Shown piece by piece: positions 43,730-52,929 of a DNA stretch of 64,000 bases (positions are counted from its first letter, which is position 1; each line of letters starts with the position of its first letter). The translations under genes and the position numbers were made by a program. The stretch spans positions 1 to 64,000 of the forward strand of contig CAYVWR010000005.1 in the NCBI GenBank assembly GCA_964455525.1. The letters run 5' to 3'. The DNA comes from JAFDZV01 sp964455525 (GTDB lineage Bacteria; Bacteroidota; Ignavibacteria; OLB7). The notes under the pieces are model-generated. The model searched no databases. It worked only from the letters and a program-made list of their open reading frames with translations, and had not been told where the DNA came from.

Positions 43730-43802
43730 GGGCGATGTAGGACTCGAACCTACGACCTCTTCGATGTGAACGAAGCGCGCTAACCAACTGTGCCAATCGC
43801 CC
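43730..43802 (-). tRNA. tRNA-Val (anticodon CAC)
   Basis: On the minus strand the 73 bases fold as a full cloverleaf: acceptor GGGCGAT/ATCGCCC, D-arm GCAC...GCGC-type, anticodon stem CTTCG/CGAAG with loop TTCACAT (anticodon CAC, valine), and T-arm GTAGG TTCGAGT CCTAC. CCA is not encoded. A terminator follows directly. Confidence 0.95.
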
Positions 43803-43918
43803 GTACAAGGGCCACAAAGATAGCATGGTTGGAAACGGGGGCGCAAGAAGGGAATTGTAAGCAAATTCCTCTACGTTCCCGCTATGCCGACTTGGGAGAC
43901 TTTCGCAGCATCTGGAGC

Positions 43919-45340
43919 TTAGCGTGCCAGCATAATGCTGAGCGTTCTCTGCTCGCCTCCACTATCCAGCCGTAGCATATAGTAACCCGATGGCAATCCT
44001 GTCAGATCAAGCCGCAGCCGGTGCTTGCCGGGGGGAAGATCCTCGCTGATCGCAGCCGCCCGTTCTTCTCCCATCAGGTCGTACAGTCCCATGCGTATCT
44101 GCATGCTTTTGGGCATCCTCTGTTGTACCAGCAGGGTATTGCCATCGAAGATGACGTTCTCTATCTGCCAGTCGCTTTCGCCGATGCTGGTGTGCTGCTC
44201 TCTTTCTACGGATGAGACCAGTGGGGTGCGACGGAGAATCAGCGCCGTTGGGTGGGCCATAAACAGCTCCGGGAGGCCCTCTTTGAAAATCGGGGTTGCA
44301 TAGATGAGACGGTCTGTCTCTGCGCTGTCGATATGCCAGGAACGGCCACCGCTGCTCGTACTGTAGAGTTTATAAAAGCCAGAGACAACTCCTTCAAGCG
44401 TGTCGCGAAATGCAAACTTTATTGGCGCTTCCCCTTGCGTACCCTTTCCGAGGGTGTCACGGAAGATAACCTGCCAGGAACGGCCTCCATCGTTGGTGCG
44501 TGCAATCACCGAGTGTATCGGCACACCTGGCTGCCGTGCTGCCAGAGAGATGGTGGACGAGACAAACCCAGTGGCCGTGTCGATGAACGAGAAAGCAGTG
44601 TGGCTCAGGCGGATCGTGTCGTAATCCGGTCCAAAGAGCGATGGCAGATAGCTCCACGTCTCCCCCCCATCCGAACTGCGGAAGAGTGTATGGGTGCGCG
44701 GGCCTCGCATCACGCACAGGTAGGTCGACGGAGCAATACATTCCACCATGTAAGTCGCATACTCGGCGAGTGTGTCCCAGGCAGGTTCATCGGGCCATGG
44801 GAGTGCGATCTGCTTCCAGTGAAGTCCTCCATCGCTGGTGACCATGATCGGTGTGCCAACGCCGAAGAATGCTGCGATGCCGTGGTTCTCGTCGTACATC
44901 GAGAGTCGCTCGCAGGTGAACTGCGGACCAACGACCTGCATACGCTGCCAGGATGCGCCGGCATCGCTGCTGCGGAGTATGATGCCGCTGTCGGCTCCGA
45001 CGAGTGTCAGTTCTCGTGTGGGGTGTTGTATGGTGAAGAGCTTCAAGGGCCGGTCGATCGCAGGTTGCAAGATGAGTGTGTCATCGAAGCGTTTTAGCCA
45101 TGAGTGTCCGCCATCATCGGAATGATAGACGATGCTGTTCATCAGTCCTGCTCCAACGATGGCGGCCATCATGCAATCGGTAGAGTCTGCGCAGTCGATA
45201 TCCATAAGGTCGGTATTCTCGAATGCTGCGATGACTTTCCAGTAGTACTGCTGTGCGTGTGACTGCGCGTCGATGAGCAGCAGCAGGAGTGCCGAGAGGA
45301 TAAACAATCGCAGGGAATGATGTAGCTGGTAGTGTCGCAT
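43919..45340 (-). CDS. Secreted BNR/YCF48-like repeat protein with probable T9SS sorting end
   Basis: A 473-residue protein with a signal peptide (FILSALLLLLIDAQSHAQ). Repeated Asp-box motifs (SDDGGHSWLK, SSDAGASWQR, TSDGGLHWKQ, SSDGGETWSY, TNDGGRSWQV, SSGGRSWHID) indicate a YCF48/sialidase-like beta-propeller. The C-terminal 80 residues (IRMGLYDLMGEERAA; LPPGKHRLRLDLTGLPSGYYMLRLDSGG) form a T9SS-type sorting domain. It should be a surface or released protein; ligand unknown. Confidence 0.85.
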   Translation of the reverse strand: MRHYQLHHSLRLFILSALLLLLIDAQSHAQQYYWKVIAAFENTDLMDIDCADSTDCMMAAIVGAGLMNSIVYHSDDGGHSWLKRFDDTLILQPAIDRPLKLFTIQHPTRELTLVGADSGIILRSSDAGASWQRMQVVGPQFTCERLSMYDENHGIAAFFGVGTPIMVTSDGGLHWKQIALPWPDEPAWDTLAEYATYMVECIAPSTYLCVMRGPRTHTLFRSSDGGETWSYLPSLFGPDYDTIRLSHTAFSFIDTATGFVSSTISLAARQPGVPIHSVIARTNDGGRSWQVIFRDTLGKGTQGEAPIKFAFRDTLEGVVSGFYKLYSTSSGGRSWHIDSAETDRLIYATPIFKEGLPELFMAHPTALILRRTPLVSSVEREQHTSIGESDWQIENVIFDGNTLLVQQRMPKSMQIRMGLYDLMGEERAAAISEDLPPGKHRLRLDLTGLPSGYYMLRLDSGGEQRTLSIMLAR

Positions 45341-45378
45341 AGTGATAGACCGGGAGTAGTCCTCATGATTGTGGAGCT

Positions 45379-45408
45379 GATGCCCCGGTCGGCGAAGGCC
45401 GGGGCATC
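45379..45408. terminator. 10-bp hairpin between two minus-strand genes
   Basis: GATGCCCCGG (45379-45388) pairs perfectly with CCGGGGCATC (45399-45408). It lies downstream of the interrupted cysteine-rich gene and upstream of the BNR-repeat gene. Confidence 0.55.
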
Positions 45409-45505
45409 ACTATCGGAAAAGACCCGCAACTGGCCATAAGGTTCCGATTGTTTTTCGCTGGCTGGTATTTCAGAGAGTCCATCCAGAGCAGAGATCATCC
45501 TCTGA

Positions 45506-46186
45506 TTACATGCCAAAATCCATGAACTGGCAGACTGGTGTACAGTCGGTTGATGGAAATGGCGAGGCGGTGCCGGTGCATGTTGGATTCGGCGGTGTCG
45601 AGATACTGCCAGAGAAGATCGTGATCTGGCCGGATGTCTGCCGGCAGATGCGGTAACGAGCGACACAGCAGCTTGGTAATGAATGGCAGGGGGTGAGTGC
45701 AAGGATGTTGCCATTGGAGCCATAGGCGGCTTTCCAGCAGTCGGCCATGGTCACCTTGACATTATCGATACAAAAGCCTGTTTCAGGATTGCAGTCACTG
45801 CTAGGATCTGGATTTGAAAGTATAGTGGCGATGGCTGTCTGGATGATGTCGCGCATCGGGCAGACACCTGTGCCGCAGGGACCTGAGTAGGTAATGGCCG
45901 TGATCTAGTATTCGCAGGGATTCTCCAGCCCGCAGGATCTGCTAAGATACTGCACTGTAATCAGGCAACCCGGATCGGCCGAGCAGCCTGGGATGTCGGT
46001 TGCAGGAAAGGTTTGGATTCTGGATACCCACGGATCAGTACAGGATGGATCTGTGCAGGGAGCGTCCTGTGCCAACAGCGAGGTTGAAGCGACTGTGCAT
46101 GCAATCATCATTGCATAGAGCCGGCAGGCAAACCGTTGCCATGATAGATGCCGAAGACCGTGTGGTGAAGATGCTGAAGCGTGCAT
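45506..46186 (-). pseudogene. Secreted cysteine-rich protein interrupted by an in-frame TAG
   Basis: ATG 46186 has AGGAG seven bases upstream and opens a signal peptide ending SLLAQ. The frame reads DAPCTDPSCTDPWVSRIQTF to LENPCEY, then TAG at 45905-45907, and goes on in the same frame as ITAITYSGPCGTGVCP, MRDIIQTAIATIL and further to 45506, ending QFMDFGM. Cysteine-rich composition is the same on both sides, so this is one gene of about 226 codons with one nonsense codon. No family is recognised; secretion and disulfides are likely if it is expressed. Readthrough or a base-calling error are alternatives to decay. Confidence 0.65.
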
Positions 46187-46536
46187 ACTATACTCCTGGT
46201 AGAAAAGTAGGATAAGTTTCCGGGATGTTCATCGCGAGCCATCTCCTGTGATTGTTCCATAGCCCGGGTGATGGTGAAACAGTGAAAGCCGCTGGCGTGA
46301 TGATAGAAAGACCACCATACGGATGCAAGGGAGTACGGGGGCAATGGTGACGTTTTCTGGAATATGCGTGTGTGTGTTCGCTGGCGTATGCTGCCGGGCC
46401 TGGGATGCGGCAGGGAAGCTGTACATACGGAGCGGGCCGGAATTATCAATTCCGGCCCGGCTCTATGCATGTAATCCGATTTCATAGCGATCCGCGGCTG
46501 ACCGCAGCGCCGGGGGATATGGCCGGGACCAGGATT
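46187..46536. other. Intergenic region with a 12-bp hairpin
   Basis: CGGGCCGGAATT (46433-46444) pairs perfectly with AATTCCGGCCCG (46448-46459) around ATC, about 80 bases downstream of the TPR-type gene, so it is probably that gene's terminator. No gene is supported in the remaining bases. Confidence 0.5.
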
Positions 46537-47058
46537 CTACAACCGAATCCCCGTCTGCTTGATGATATAACTGATCTGCTCGCGGATCTGCTCGCCCGGC
46601 TCCAGTGCCTTTGCTTCGCGGAGATAGCGTTTTGCACCTTCCTTGTTGCGTGAGCGGAGGTCGAGCTGGGCCATCATCAGGAGCGCTGTGGCCTTTTCAT
46701 CGGCCGTACGGAAGCGATTGGTCTCCAGCGCCACCTTGAATGCCGTGCGCGACTCCTTCAGATTGTTCGATTGTGCCTCCACCATTCCCTGGAAGAAATG
46801 ATAGTAGGTCTTGGAATAGGGGTTCAGCTTGTGCGGGTTCTTTACCGCGGCAAGCCTGGTGCGCGCCAGCGGCATATTGTTGGCGGCCAACGCCTGCGAT
46901 ATCTCCATAAGCTGGTTCATCCTCCACCAGATATAGAGAAGGGCCAGGCCGATTGCCGTGATAAGTCCGCCGGTGATCCACCACTGGAACGCCAGAAGGA
47001 CGATCCCAAGCAGCGTGATGGCGCCGATGATAAGGCCAAGGGTTTTCGGGTTGAGCAT
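46537..47058 (-). CDS. Membrane protein with TPR-like repeats
   Basis: A 173-residue protein. Two membrane helices come first (LGLIIGAITLLGIVLLAFQWW; GLITAIGLALLYIWW). The rest is helical with TPR-like pairs: YYHFFQGMVEAQSNNLKESRTAFKVAL and ATALLMMAQLDLRSRNKEGAKRYLREAKAL. Such proteins usually hold other proteins together at the membrane; no partner is evident. Confidence 0.75.
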   Translation of the reverse strand: MLNPKTLGLIIGAITLLGIVLLAFQWWITGGLITAIGLALLYIWWRMNQLMEISQALAANNMPLARTRLAAVKNPHKLNPYSKTYYHFFQGMVEAQSNNLKESRTAFKVALETNRFRTADEKATALLMMAQLDLRSRNKEGAKRYLREAKALEPGEQIREQISYIIKQTGIRL

Positions 47059-47149
47059 AATCTGTTATAACGCGGGACGAGGTTCGTCCACAATGCATTG
47101 ACAATGGAAAGGGGAGAAGGAGCCGATATGTGGCCTCTGCTGGGGCGCT

Positions 47150-47692
47150 TTATTTCACGAGAGCTTGAATTGCTTTAAACTCCGGGATGTCGGCGCGTTC
47201 CATAGCCTCGAAGAGAAACATCTCCAGCGATGTTATCTCCACGCCGTGGCGCTCCAGGCGGCGCAGTGCAAGCCGATAGTTCTCCTCGGAGCGCGACCCG
47301 ACCGCATCGGCTACGATCTGTACCGAATAGCCAAGTTCTCGAAGATCCATTGCGGTCTGATAAACGCAAACGTGCGCCTCGACGCCGCAGAGAATAATAT
47401 CGTGCTGGCCAGCGGTCTCCAGGCGGTTCATGAAGTGGATATCCCCGCATGCCGAGAAGCTCATCTTCTCAAGCGGATGGTACCATTCGCCAAGAGCCTC
47501 CTGCACCGGTCCCAGTGTCGTGCCCAGCCCCTTTGGGTATTGTTCTGTGACCAGGATCGGTATCTGAAGTTCCCGGCATCCGGCGATCAGTTTCAGAATG
47601 TGCGATGTGATTTCTTCGTGCCGGTTGATGGCGGGCATCATCCGTTCCTGCACGTCGACGACAACAAGCAGCGTGTGGTTGCGATCAGCCAT
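47150..47692 (-). CDS. Isochorismatase-family hydrolase
   Basis: Start 47692 gives 180 residues. The catalytic triad of the cysteine-hydrolase fold is visible: Asp in LLVVVDVQERM, Lys in PLEKMSFSACG and Cys in CGVEAHVCVYQTA, with the cis-peptide region before it. It is closest in style to YcaC/isochorismatase-like hydrolases of unknown substrate in many bacteria. It is a soluble protein, 91 bases upstream of the TPR-type gene on the same strand. Confidence 0.9.
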   Translation of the reverse strand: MADRNHTLLVVVDVQERMMPAINRHEEITSHILKLIAGCRELQIPILVTEQYPKGLGTTLGPVQEALGEWYHPLEKMSFSACGDIHFMNRLETAGQHDIILCGVEAHVCVYQTAMDLRELGYSVQIVADAVGSRSEENYRLALRRLERHGVEITSLEMFLFEAMERADIPEFKAIQALVK

Positions 47693-47954
47693 ACTGGTAT
47701 TGAACTGCGTTGGAATGAAGGGGAGCAAACTTACGGATTTGGCGCTGATCAGATTTGGCGTAAAGCCCGTGCGAGGGTGCCTCGGCGGGGTGATTCACCA
47801 ATCGTAACCAATGGCGGAGGCCGCCGGGGAGCATTTCCAAATGTAACCCGCATTTTTCTGTGAAACCGTAGGGGGACAGAGGCGTACAGGCGCCAGACTT
47901 CAATGAGCCAGCCCTCCCGGCTGTGGCCAATATATTCAATCAGGAGTGATGACT

Positions 47955-48689
47955 ATGCCTAGAATACTGAAGAATGTACTGTACAGGGTGATGCTGCCCG
48001 CCATGATGGTTCTGCTTACGGTTCCCATCGCCGCACGTGCCCAGAGCGTCTATGGAAGCCTCAGTTTCCTTGTCGGCTTTACAAGCGGCGAGTTTCATGA
48101 TAAGATGAAGGGGACCGGCTTTGGCATCTCCGGCTCACTTGGCTACCATTTCGATCAGGTGCCCCTGATGGTTGGCATCGACGGCGGTGTGATGACCTAT
48201 GGGTCGGAGGAACGGGAAGAGCCATTTTCCTCCAGCATTCCCGATGTGCGAGTCAAGGTGTCCACCACCAACAACATAGCACAGGCGCATCTGCTGTTCC
48301 GGCTTCAGCCCGCCGAGGGCCTCGTGCGCCCCTATGTGGATGGACTGGTCGGTGTCAACTACCTTTTTACCAATACCTCGGTTCGCAACAAGAACGGTGG
48401 CGAGGATATCGCCAGCTCTACCAATCATGACGATGCGGCGCTCAGCTATGGCGGCGGTGGCGGCCTGATGATCCGGCTCTATCAGAATGACCCCTCTATC
48501 GGTGTCTCAAGCCAGGGCAGTGCACGCGAGATATTGCTCGATCTTGGCGTCCGTTACCTTTCCGGGGGGGAGGCCGGATATCTGACCGGCGGCTCTATCC
48601 GTCGCGAAAACGGCAACGTCATCTACGATATCATCACCTCGCGCACCGATCTTATCACAGGCCGTATCGGCGCGGTGCTCCGGTTCTAA
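47955..48689 (+). CDS. Outer-membrane beta-barrel protein
   Basis: AGGAG lies eight bases before ATG 47955, giving 244 residues. A signal peptide (VLLTVPIAARAQ) is followed by alternating strands with aromatic girdles (VYGSLSFLVGFTSG; GFGISGSLGYHF; YVDGLVGVNYLF; EILLDLGVRYLSGG) and a C-terminal Phe (GRIGAVLRF), typical of an eight-strand barrel. Its function may be structural or transport. Confidence 0.82.
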   Translation: MPRILKNVLYRVMLPAMMVLLTVPIAARAQSVYGSLSFLVGFTSGEFHDKMKGTGFGISGSLGYHFDQVPLMVGIDGGVMTYGSEEREEPFSSSIPDVRVKVSTTNNIAQAHLLFRLQPAEGLVRPYVDGLVGVNYLFTNTSVRNKNGGEDIASSTNHDDAALSYGGGGGLMIRLYQNDPSIGVSSQGSAREILLDLGVRYLSGGEAGYLTGGSIRRENGNVIYDIITSRTDLITGRIGAVLRF

Positions 48690-48954
48690 AACCGCCCGGA
48701 CCGCGCAATGCTGCGATGCTTGCGCGGCAGATGCCGCTCCCTGAGCCGTAGCGGCGGGCACAGCAGAGCATTGCAGACGTACATGTGCATGGCTCACAGG
48801 GGGGGGGCAAGCTCTTCAGCGGATCTGCGGTCATCGTTCCGGGTTTCCGATAAGCTTTGATACCATTCGGTTGGGGCATATGGCGATTTCGCCGTATGCC
48901 CTTTCTCGTTCAACTCCTAACTTCCACTCTTCGCGAATCGCTCCCGGTCAAGGG

Positions 48955-49005
48955 AACAGGGGATAGCGGCCACAGGTGGCTGCGGTTGGCTATCTTCTCC
49001 CTGTT
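48955..49005 (+). promoter_or_regulatory. Structured leader upstream of metH
   Basis: AACAGGG (48955-48961) pairs with CCCTGTT (48999-49005), and next to it GATAGC (48962-48967) pairs with GCTATC (48989-48994), leaving TTCT unpaired on one side. An inner hairpin, GCGGCCA/TGGCTGC (48966-48972 and 48977-48983), competes with the last bases of the second stem. This could be a 5' leader control element for metH, but I cannot match it to a SAM or cobalamin riboswitch. The remaining bases between 48690 and 49073 show no gene. Confidence 0.35.
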
Positions 49006-49073
49006 GGATCTGTTTCGCCGATCCGGGCGTTGAAATCGGCAATCAAAAAACGGCACTGGTAGAGGTATGTACG

Positions 49074-50903
49074 ATGGATCAGAATCGTTTACTCCAGCTT
49101 CTTGAAGAGCGTGTTCTTCTGTTCGATGGCGCCACCGGCACATCGCTACAGACACAGAACCTGACAGCCGAGGATTTTGGTGGTCCGGCTCTGGAAGGGT
49201 GCAACGAATATCTCTGCATCTCCAAGCCCGATGCTGTCCGTGCAGTGCACTATGGCTTTCTTGAGGCCGGTGCCGATATCATCGAGACCAACTCCTTTGG
49301 CTCCGCATCGATTGTGCTGGCCGAGTATGATCTGGCCGATAGGGCATATGAGCTGAGCAGGCTTTCGGCAGAGATCGCCCGTTCCTGCGCCGATGAATAT
49401 TCAACGCCGGAGTGGCCCCGGTTTGTTGCCGGCTCCATCGGGCCGACAACAAAGCTTGTCTCGCTCGGGCAGATCGGTTTCGATGTGATGACTGCGGCAT
49501 TCCGCGAGCAGATCGCGGGGCTTGTTGAAGGTGGCTGCGATCTGCTCTGCATCGAAACCTGTCAGGACCCGCTTCAGATCAAGTCGGCGCTGTATGCTGC
49601 CATGGATTATTTCGATGGTGGTGGACGTCGTGTGCCGATCATCGTGTCGGTCACGGTCGAGCTTACCGGCACCTTGCTTATGGGAACAGAGATCGCGGCG
49701 GCACTCACGATCCTGGAACCATATGATATCGTCACCCTCGTCGGCATGAACTGTGCCACCGGTCCGAAGGAGATGGAGGAGAACCTCCGCTATCTCTGCC
49801 AGAATTCGCCGAAGCCTGTGTTTGTGATGCCGAACGCGGGCATCCCGGAGAATATCGGGGGCCATGCTCACTACCATCTCACCCCCGAGGAGATGGTAAG
49901 CTGGATGACAAAGTTCATCGGCGAGTTCGGCGTTGCGATGGTGGGCGGGTGCTGCGGCACTACTCCTGAGCATATCGCAATGCTGCGAGAGCTGATCGAC
50001 CGGACAAAGCCGATCAAACGGCAATGGGAGTTTACCCCATCGGTCAGCTCGATCTATAGTTCCGTGCCGATGCGCGTGGAGCCAGCCCCCCTTCTGGTCG
50101 GGGAGCGCTGCAATGCCAATGGGTCCAAGAAATTCCGTGAGTTGCTCGCCATCGAGAATTACGATGCGATGGTCTCCATGGCAAAGGAGCAGATGAAGGA
50201 GGGAGCACACGTGCTCGACGTCTGCGTTGCTTATGTGGGACGCGATGAGGCGCGTGATATGAACGAGGTGATGCGCCGGTTCAATACACAGGTGGCGCTT
50301 CCGCTTGTGATCGATTCCACCGAGGTTCCCGTCCTTGAAGCCGCACTGAAGCTTTCGGCTGGCCGTTCGATTATCAACTCCATCAACTTTGAAGATGGTA
50401 CCGAGAAGGCAGGCCAGATCCTCCATCTGGCGAAACGTTTCGGTGCGGCGGTGATAGCCCTTTCGATCGACGAGGAGGGGCAGGCCTATTCGTTTGAGAA
50501 GAAGGTCGCGATCGCCAAGCGGATTCGTGATTTTGCAGTCGATGTATACGGGCTGCGCGAGGACGATCTGATCTTCGATCCGCTCACCTTCCCGCTCGGT
50601 GCCGGAACGGAGGATCTGCGCGATGGCGGCATCGCCACGCTTCATGCGCTCCGCGAGATCAAACGGATCATGCCACGTGCCAAGACCATTCTTGGCGTGA
50701 GCAATTCCTCCTTCGGCCTTTCCACGGTGACCCGTCAGGTGGTTAATTCGGTCTTCCTCCACCATGCTGTCGAGGCCGGGCTTGATATGGCGATCGTTCA
50801 TGCGTCGAAGATTCTTCCGCTGTATCGTCTCGATGAGACGGGGGTGAAGCTGGCCCGCGAGCTTGTCTTTGATGAGCGCCGGTTCGAGGATGTGGAGGTG
50901 TAA
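49074..50903 (+). CDS. metH: Methionine synthase, homocysteine and folate modules only
   Basis: A 609-residue protein. Residues 1 to about 320 are the homocysteine S-methyltransferase barrel: LFDGATGTSLQ, ADIIETNSFGS, and the zinc cysteines in MNCATGP and GGCCGTTPEH. Residues about 335-600 are the pterin-binding barrel: LVGERCNANGSKKFRELL, IDSTEVPVLEAAL, SIINSINFEDG, IFDPLTFPLGAG, ILGVSNSSFGLS. The protein then stops (FDERRFEDVEV), with an intrinsic terminator 50 bases on. The cobalamin-binding and S-adenosylmethionine activation modules of full MetH (about 1200 residues) are not encoded here. They must come from other genes or the protein cannot transfer methyl groups through cobalamin. Confidence 0.9.
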   Translation: MDQNRLLQLLEERVLLFDGATGTSLQTQNLTAEDFGGPALEGCNEYLCISKPDAVRAVHYGFLEAGADIIETNSFGSASIVLAEYDLADRAYELSRLSAEIARSCADEYSTPEWPRFVAGSIGPTTKLVSLGQIGFDVMTAAFREQIAGLVEGGCDLLCIETCQDPLQIKSALYAAMDYFDGGGRRVPIIVSVTVELTGTLLMGTEIAAALTILEPYDIVTLVGMNCATGPKEMEENLRYLCQNSPKPVFVMPNAGIPENIGGHAHYHLTPEEMVSWMTKFIGEFGVAMVGGCCGTTPEHIAMLRELIDRTKPIKRQWEFTPSVSSIYSSVPMRVEPAPLLVGERCNANGSKKFRELLAIENYDAMVSMAKEQMKEGAHVLDVCVAYVGRDEARDMNEVMRRFNTQVALPLVIDSTEVPVLEAALKLSAGRSIINSINFEDGTEKAGQILHLAKRFGAAVIALSIDEEGQAYSFEKKVAIAKRIRDFAVDVYGLREDDLIFDPLTFPLGAGTEDLRDGGIATLHALREIKRIMPRAKTILGVSNSSFGLSTVTRQVVNSVFLHHAVEAGLDMAIVHASKILPLYRLDETGVKLARELVFDERRFEDVEV

Positions 50904-50952
50904 GAAGGTAGGGTGGCCGCCGATTGGCCTCCCCGGCATACGATAACTGAGC

Positions 50953-51007
50953 ACGGCCGCAGCGGCGCGAGATCAGCTTCTCGTCCGTTGCGGCCGTGTT
51001 TGTTTTT
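50953..51007 (+). terminator. Intrinsic terminator of metH
   Basis: ACGGCCGCAGCGG (50953-50965) pairs with CCGTTGCGGCCGT (50985-50997), with one G-U pair and an inner CGAGA/TCTCG extension, followed by GTTTGTTTTT. Confidence 0.8.
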
Positions 51008-51029
51008 GCGGGGAGCCGTCGGGGAGCTT

Positions 51030-52709
51030 CTAGCGCACGACGGTGAACCGGCAATCCGCTTCATGGCTGCCGATAAGGAGACGCCCGATATAATTGCCGT
51101 TTGGCAGGGCAACCGGGAGTTTCAGCCGCAGTTCCTTCTCCGCTTTCAGAAGGACCGGTACGTCTGCCACCCGTCTCCCCTCCATCGTAACGATCTCCAG
51201 GCGCCCTTCGCCGGTTGGCGGGGCTTGCATTTCCATGCGAAGCACGCTTCCTGACTCTACCGGCATCGCCCACAGGATCTTCCAGGAGCTGCTGCTGCTG
51301 TATGGAACCGATGCCGCCGAGCTGTCCATCAGTTCGATTGAAAGTTCATGCAGGCCGTTTTCATCGTAAGATTCCACGATCATCCGGTGCCGTGGGCTTG
51401 TTTCCACTCTGATCCGTCCTACCGTCGAGAGGGAATCTCCCTGCCCGCCGGTCCATGGATTGAAGCCATAACTCTGCATCAACTGGAAGAGGTTCGAGTT
51501 CTTCTGATCGAGGTTGCCCACCATGAACTCGGGGATGATGGAGTGCTGGCCGTTGTCGTAGATGTTGGTATGCGCATCGCCGGAGATCACCACCATATTG
51601 CGTCCCAGCCCCGCGCTCAGCAGCTTTTTCATCGAGTCCAGGTCGGCCGGATAGCCCACCCACTTATCGGCAAATTCCACGGCCACATCCCTGCGTCCAG
51701 CCAGCAGGGCAAGCGGTATGGCGGGGCTGACGCCGGGATTGAAGAAGACCGGGCTGACCAGCACCTTCCACCGGGCCGTGGAGTTTCTGATGGCCTTCAT
51801 CAGCCAGTCGATCTGGTTCTCGCCGGAGATCGCATACCCTGCCAGCATGGAGTGTCCCTGCGGAGGGGCAAAGGATGAGCCGTTGAACGCCTCTTCCACA
51901 GGCTTGCGCTGCGAACGGGAGTCGATAAGAAACAGCTCCACATTGCCGATACGGATCGACTGCCAGATACCGGCCCCGTTCGGCAGCGGATAGTGGGGGA
52001 TGTGGCGCTTGTATGCGGCCAGCACATCCTCCTTGATATCAGCTGGAATCGAGCCGTCGGAGTTGTTACTATAGTAGTCGTGGTCATCCCAGATATAGGC
52101 CAGCCCCATCGTCGAGAGGATATACTTGTTGAAGGGATAGGCGGTATCAAATCGCATTGCGTACGATTCCCGTATCGTTCCCGGCTCTGTCGGGAATCCG
52201 GGGATGCGGTAATCGGGATAGGTCCAGTCGCCGGTCTGGAGGAAAACATCGCCATCGAGACCAGTTGCCACGTTGAAGACCTTGCCCGAATCGCTCGGGC
52301 GCATCTGTTGGCAGGAGCCAAACAGGATATTGACCGGCGCGTCCCTGCCTGCTTCCGGGAACGTCTTGAACGAGAAGATCGCGGAGATCGGGGTGGCGTT
52401 TTTGTTGATGATGCGGTAGTAATATCGTGTGGAGGGGGTCAGCCCGGTAAGCTCGGCCTTGGCTACGTTCTCATTGATGGCCGATGCGGTCTGCATCGGC
52501 GTTCTGGCCGCTCCGGCCAGCGCGGGGTCGGCCCCATATTCGATTGCAAACATGCCTGCCGTGGTCAGCCAGACCGCGATGGTGGCCGATGATTCCGTAA
52601 CGGCCCCGACCAGGGGGTAGCGGTAGAGTTCTTGTGCGCCGAGCCGTATGCTGCATGTAAGGGTGGCAGCAAGGGCGAGCGCTGCGATGGATGGTAGAGA
52701 GTGTTTCAT
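51030..52709 (-). CDS. PhoD-like alkaline phosphatase, secreted
   Basis: Start 52709 gives 559 residues with a signal peptide (IAALALAATLTCSIRLGAQ). An N-terminal fibronectin-like domain (SSATIAVWLTTAG; LTGLTPSTRYYYRIINKN) precedes a PhoD-type metallophosphatase domain with FGSCQQMRP, LQTGDWTY, IWDDHDYYSNNSDG and VISGDAHTNIYDNG. These hold the metal-binding Asp, Asn and His residues. The C-terminus (LRLKLPVALPNGNYIGRLLIG) resembles a T9SS-type sorting end. The enzyme should release phosphate from esters or diesters outside the cytoplasm. The neighbours give no Pho-box or phosphate genes. Confidence 0.88.
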   Translation of the reverse strand: MKHSLPSIAALALAATLTCSIRLGAQELYRYPLVGAVTESSATIAVWLTTAGMFAIEYGADPALAGAARTPMQTASAINENVAKAELTGLTPSTRYYYRIINKNATPISAIFSFKTFPEAGRDAPVNILFGSCQQMRPSDSGKVFNVATGLDGDVFLQTGDWTYPDYRIPGFPTEPGTIRESYAMRFDTAYPFNKYILSTMGLAYIWDDHDYYSNNSDGSIPADIKEDVLAAYKRHIPHYPLPNGAGIWQSIRIGNVELFLIDSRSQRKPVEEAFNGSSFAPPQGHSMLAGYAISGENQIDWLMKAIRNSTARWKVLVSPVFFNPGVSPAIPLALLAGRRDVAVEFADKWVGYPADLDSMKKLLSAGLGRNMVVISGDAHTNIYDNGQHSIIPEFMVGNLDQKNSNLFQLMQSYGFNPWTGGQGDSLSTVGRIRVETSPRHRMIVESYDENGLHELSIELMDSSAASVPYSSSSSWKILWAMPVESGSVLRMEMQAPPTGEGRLEIVTMEGRRVADVPVLLKAEKELRLKLPVALPNGNYIGRLLIGSHEADCRFTVVR

Positions 52710-52929
52710 TGCACCTGTGTTTCGGATCGGAAGAGAGCTTGTGCAATGTACTACCGTTGGGCCGCACGACAAATCGGGCCGACCCCTCCCGGATGCGGAG
52801 GCTGGTGGAAATCTCCGGTCGGGCGTTCAGCGGGATGATTGTCGGGCCCGCCGATGATCGAATGCCCCAATGGGCCTGGCTTCGGCCATCATCCCCCGGC
52901 GGGACGCCGGATCTGCCATCGCTTTTTCA

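Noticed and set aside
48690..49073. SAM or cobalamin riboswitch before metH
   Set aside because: Stems are present but none of the conserved cores I know could be placed.
49401..50954. Minus-strand open frame of 517 codons
   Set aside because: It is the complement of metH; no signature, no ribosome binding site.
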